Below, piece by piece: positions 5,545 to 6,976 of a DNA stretch of 6,976 nt (position 1 is its first letter; each line of letters begins with the position of its first letter). Source of the stretch: an uncultured Oscillospiraceae bacterium. Its GTDB lineage: Bacteria; Bacillota; Clostridia; Oscillospirales; Oscillospiraceae. The stretch spans positions 1 through 6,976 of the forward strand of contig CANRBW010000080.1 of assembly GCA_947628975.1 (NCBI GenBank). Reading direction: 5' to 3'. The position numbers were made by a program, and so were the translations under genes. The notes under the pieces were generated by a model, which was given only the letters and a program-made list of their open reading frames with translations, did not search any database and was not told where the DNA came from.

Positions 5545-5788
5545 GGGAGGATTTCATCAAAACGAACAAAAACCGGCCTTCAAAATTAGGCAAAACACCG
5601 AAACGACGGTGGAGGTGCCCCAAACCGCCCCAAAGCGGCCCGTGAGGGAGGAAAACCGCCTGTTTCCCGCCTCAAAAAACTTATTTTCCGGGAAAAGAGC
5701 GGGAAAACCGCCCAAAACACCGGTTTCCGGACCCCCGTTTCCAGCCGGGGATCGCCCCGGAACGGCCGCCGGGGCGGGCCGAAAGAGA
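5545..5788. other. Non-coding spacer with short repeats and weak hairpins
   Basis: This stretch between the HPr-like promoter and the hydrogenase terminator holds no convincing gene; open frames crossing it look like GC-bias shadows. It differs in composition from its surroundings, alternating A runs with C-rich blocks. The 11-base direct repeat GGAAAACCGCC occurs at 5650-5660 and 5702-5712. An inverted repeat TTTCCCGC/GCGGGAAA (5663-5670 with 5699-5706) encloses the palindrome TTTTCC-G-GGAAAA (5684-5696). A further stem is at 5745-5750 with 5755-5760. No clear promoter or start signal links these to a transcript. Confidence 0.4.
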
Positions 5789-5821
5789 GCCAGGGGCGGG
5801 CCCGGCGGGCCCGCCCCTGGC
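5781..5821 (-). terminator. GC-rich terminator of the hydrogenase gene
   Basis: A perfect 15-bp, almost pure GC stem (5807-5821 with 5789-5803) with a 3-base loop lies 29 bases after the hydrogenase stop on the minus strand and is followed by TCTCTTTC, an imperfect T tract. The very stable stem probably compensates for the weak tract. Confidence 0.8.
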
Positions 5822-5850
5822 GGCAGTTATATAATAGGTATGGGGGTCCC

Positions 5851-6976
5851 TCAGCTGTCGGTGCGGTAGCGCTTCTGGGGGACGAAGGAGCAGTGCAGGA
5901 TCTCGTGGGCCTTGTGGCCGCCGGGCTCGCCCAGGTAGTCCTTGTAGCAGGCGATGAGCTCCGGGTTCTGGTGGCTCTTGCGGAAGGACTTGCCCTGGTC
6001 GTCGGCGTAGAGGGCGGCGGACCGGCGGGCCACCAGGTCGGTGAAGTTGCGGACCTCGGCGGGCTGGAGGGGCTGGCCGCCGCCGTTGACACAGCCGCCG
6101 GGGCAGGCCATGAACTCGATGAAGTGGTAGTGCTTCTCCCCGCTCTTGACCAGATCCAGCACCTTTTTGGCGTTGGCCAGGCCGGAGGCCACGCAGACCT
6201 CCACCGTGGCGTCGCCCACCTGATAGGTGGCCTCCTTGATGCCCTCCAGGCCCCGGACCTCGTGGAACTCCACCGGGGCGGCGTCCTTGCCGGAGAGGGT
6301 CTCCGCCACGGTGCGCAGGGCGGCCTCCATCACGCCGCCGGTGGCGCCGAAGATGACGCTGGCGCCGGTGGACTGGCCCAGGAGGGGGTCGAACTGGCCG
6401 TCGGGCAGGTGGTCAAAGAGGAGGCCGGCGTGGCGGATCATCCGGCCCAGCTCCCGGGTGGTCAGGGAGATGTCCACCGGCATACAGCCGTTCTTCAGCC
6501 GCTGTTCCTCCCGCTGGACCTCGTACTTCTTGGCGGTGCAGGGCATGATGGAGACCACCACGATGTCCTTGGGGTCGATGCCCGCCTTCTCGGCGTAGTA
6601 GGTCTTCACCAGGGAGCCGAACATCTGCTGGGGGGACTTGCAGGTGGAGAGGTGGGGGAGCATATCGGGGTGGTGCTGTTCGCAGTAGCGGATCCAGCCG
6701 GGGGAGCAGGAGGTGATCATGGGCAGGGTGCCGCCGTTCTGGAGGCGCTGGAGGAACTCGGTCCCCTCCTCCATGATGGTGAAGTCGGCGCCGGTGTCCA
6801 CGTCGAAGACCTTGTCAAAGCCCAGACGCTTCAGGGCGGTGACCATCTTCCCCTCCACATTGGTGCCCACGGGCTGGTCGAAGCACTCGCCCAGGGTGAC
6901 CCGGACGGAGGGGGCGGGGCCCACCACCACGTGCTTGGTGGGGTCGTGGAGGGCGTCCCAGACCTTCTGGGTGTCG
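5851..6976 (-). CDS. [FeFe]-hydrogenase catalytic subunit, C-terminal part, 5' end outside window
   Basis: The catalytic H-cluster domain of an iron-only hydrogenase, about 374 residues visible, with the start and N-terminal Fe-S domains beyond 6976. The frame stays open to the edge (V-W-D-A-L-H-D-P-T-K-H before V-V-V-G-P-A-P-S-V-R), so the GTG at 6930 is not the start. All three signature regions are visible: P1 at about 6714-6694 reading T-S-C-S-P-G-W (canonical T-S-C-C-P-x-W), P2 M-P-C-T-A-K-K-Y-E at about 6546-6520, and P3 E-F-M-A-C-P-G-G-C-V-N-G-G-G-Q-P at about 6117-6070 with both cluster Cys. S-T-C-K-S-P-Q-Q-M-F-G follows P1 as usual. The last 60 or so residues are the fused small-subunit-like tail (F-R-K-S-H-Q-N-P, then H-E-I-L-H). 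The enzyme makes or takes up H2 in fermentative redox balance; an NAD(P)-linked, HndD-like complex is likely but its partner genes are not in view. A GC-rich terminator follows. Confidence 0.96.
   Translation of the reverse strand, partial: DTQKVWDALHDPTKHVVVGPAPSVRVTLGECFDQPVGTNVEGKMVTALKRLGFDKVFDVDTGADFTIMEEGTEFLQRLQNGGTLPMITSCSPGWIRYCEQHHPDMLPHLSTCKSPQQMFGSLVKTYYAEKAGIDPKDIVVVSIMPCTAKKYEVQREEQRLKNGCMPVDISLTTRELGRMIRHAGLLFDHLPDGQFDPLLGQSTGASVIFGATGGVMEAALRTVAETLSGKDAAPVEFHEVRGLEGIKEATYQVGDATVEVCVASGLANAKKVLDLVKSGEKHYHFIEFMACPGGCVNGGGQPLQPAEVRNFTDLVARRSAALYADDQGKSFRKSHQNPELIACYKDYLGEPGGHKAHEILHCSFVPQKRYRTDS

Noticed and set aside
5827..5838. TATAAT-like sequence just after the hydrogenase stop, as a plus-strand promoter
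   Set aside because: The region 17 bases upstream is the pure GC terminator stem with no -35, and the transcript would be antisense to the hydrogenase.
5189..5869. Plus-strand open frame of 226 codons covering the HPr-like gene and the spacer
   Set aside because: It is antisense to a gene with its own promoter and terminator, and runs through two terminator hairpins; no family resemblance.

Overview
The window looks like chromosomal DNA of a high-GC, anaerobic Clostridia member, most likely a gut Oscillospiraceae of the Flavonifractor/Lawsonibacter/Pseudoflavonifractor kind. The reasons are strong AAGGAGG-type ribosome binding sites, sigma-A-like promoters with 17-bp spacers, stem-plus-T-tract terminators, a lipoprotein-type substrate-binding protein, an HPr-like protein and an [FeFe]-hydrogenase, all with heavily GC-biased third codon positions. 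The taxon is inference; no rRNA or other marker gene is present.

Layout. Positions 1-2366 are a plus-strand operon cut by the left edge: the C-terminal part of an alpha/beta-hydrolase esterase, a second compact Trp-rich esterase, and a stand-alone ATP-grasp protein. Positions 2367-2718 are a convergent intergenic region with two nearly identical bidirectional terminators in direct orientation, enclosing a core of about 196 bases with several further hairpins. Everything to the right is on the minus strand. In transcription order the complete units are: an HPr-like protein (5422-5201) with its own promoter, leader and terminator; then a polar amino-acid-type ABC importer operon (promoter about 5125-5097, substrate-binding lipoprotein, permease, ATPase) that ends in the second copy of the terminator. 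At the far right (6976-5851) is the C-terminal catalytic part of an [FeFe]-hydrogenase, cut by the window edge and followed by a GC-rich hairpin terminator.

How they work together. The importer genes form one complete transport system: an extracytoplasmic receptor, one permease that would homodimerise, and one ATPase. The two esterases and the ATP-grasp enzyme form a tight operon whose substrate cannot be read from the sequence; joining a carboxylate to an amine or thiol and hydrolysing an ester or amide is the obvious pairing. The hydrogenase belongs to fermentative redox balancing. The HPr-like protein keeps a serine at the HPr-kinase site position but shows no phosphocarrier histidine, so a regulatory role is more likely than sugar phosphotransfer.

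I found no CRISPR array, transposase, tRNA, rRNA or phage gene. The items most worth a second look are the esterase/esterase/ATP-grasp operon, the duplicated-terminator element, the HPr-like protein without its histidine, the binding protein without the usual ligand-carboxylate arginine, and the T-S-C-S-P variant of the hydrogenase motif.
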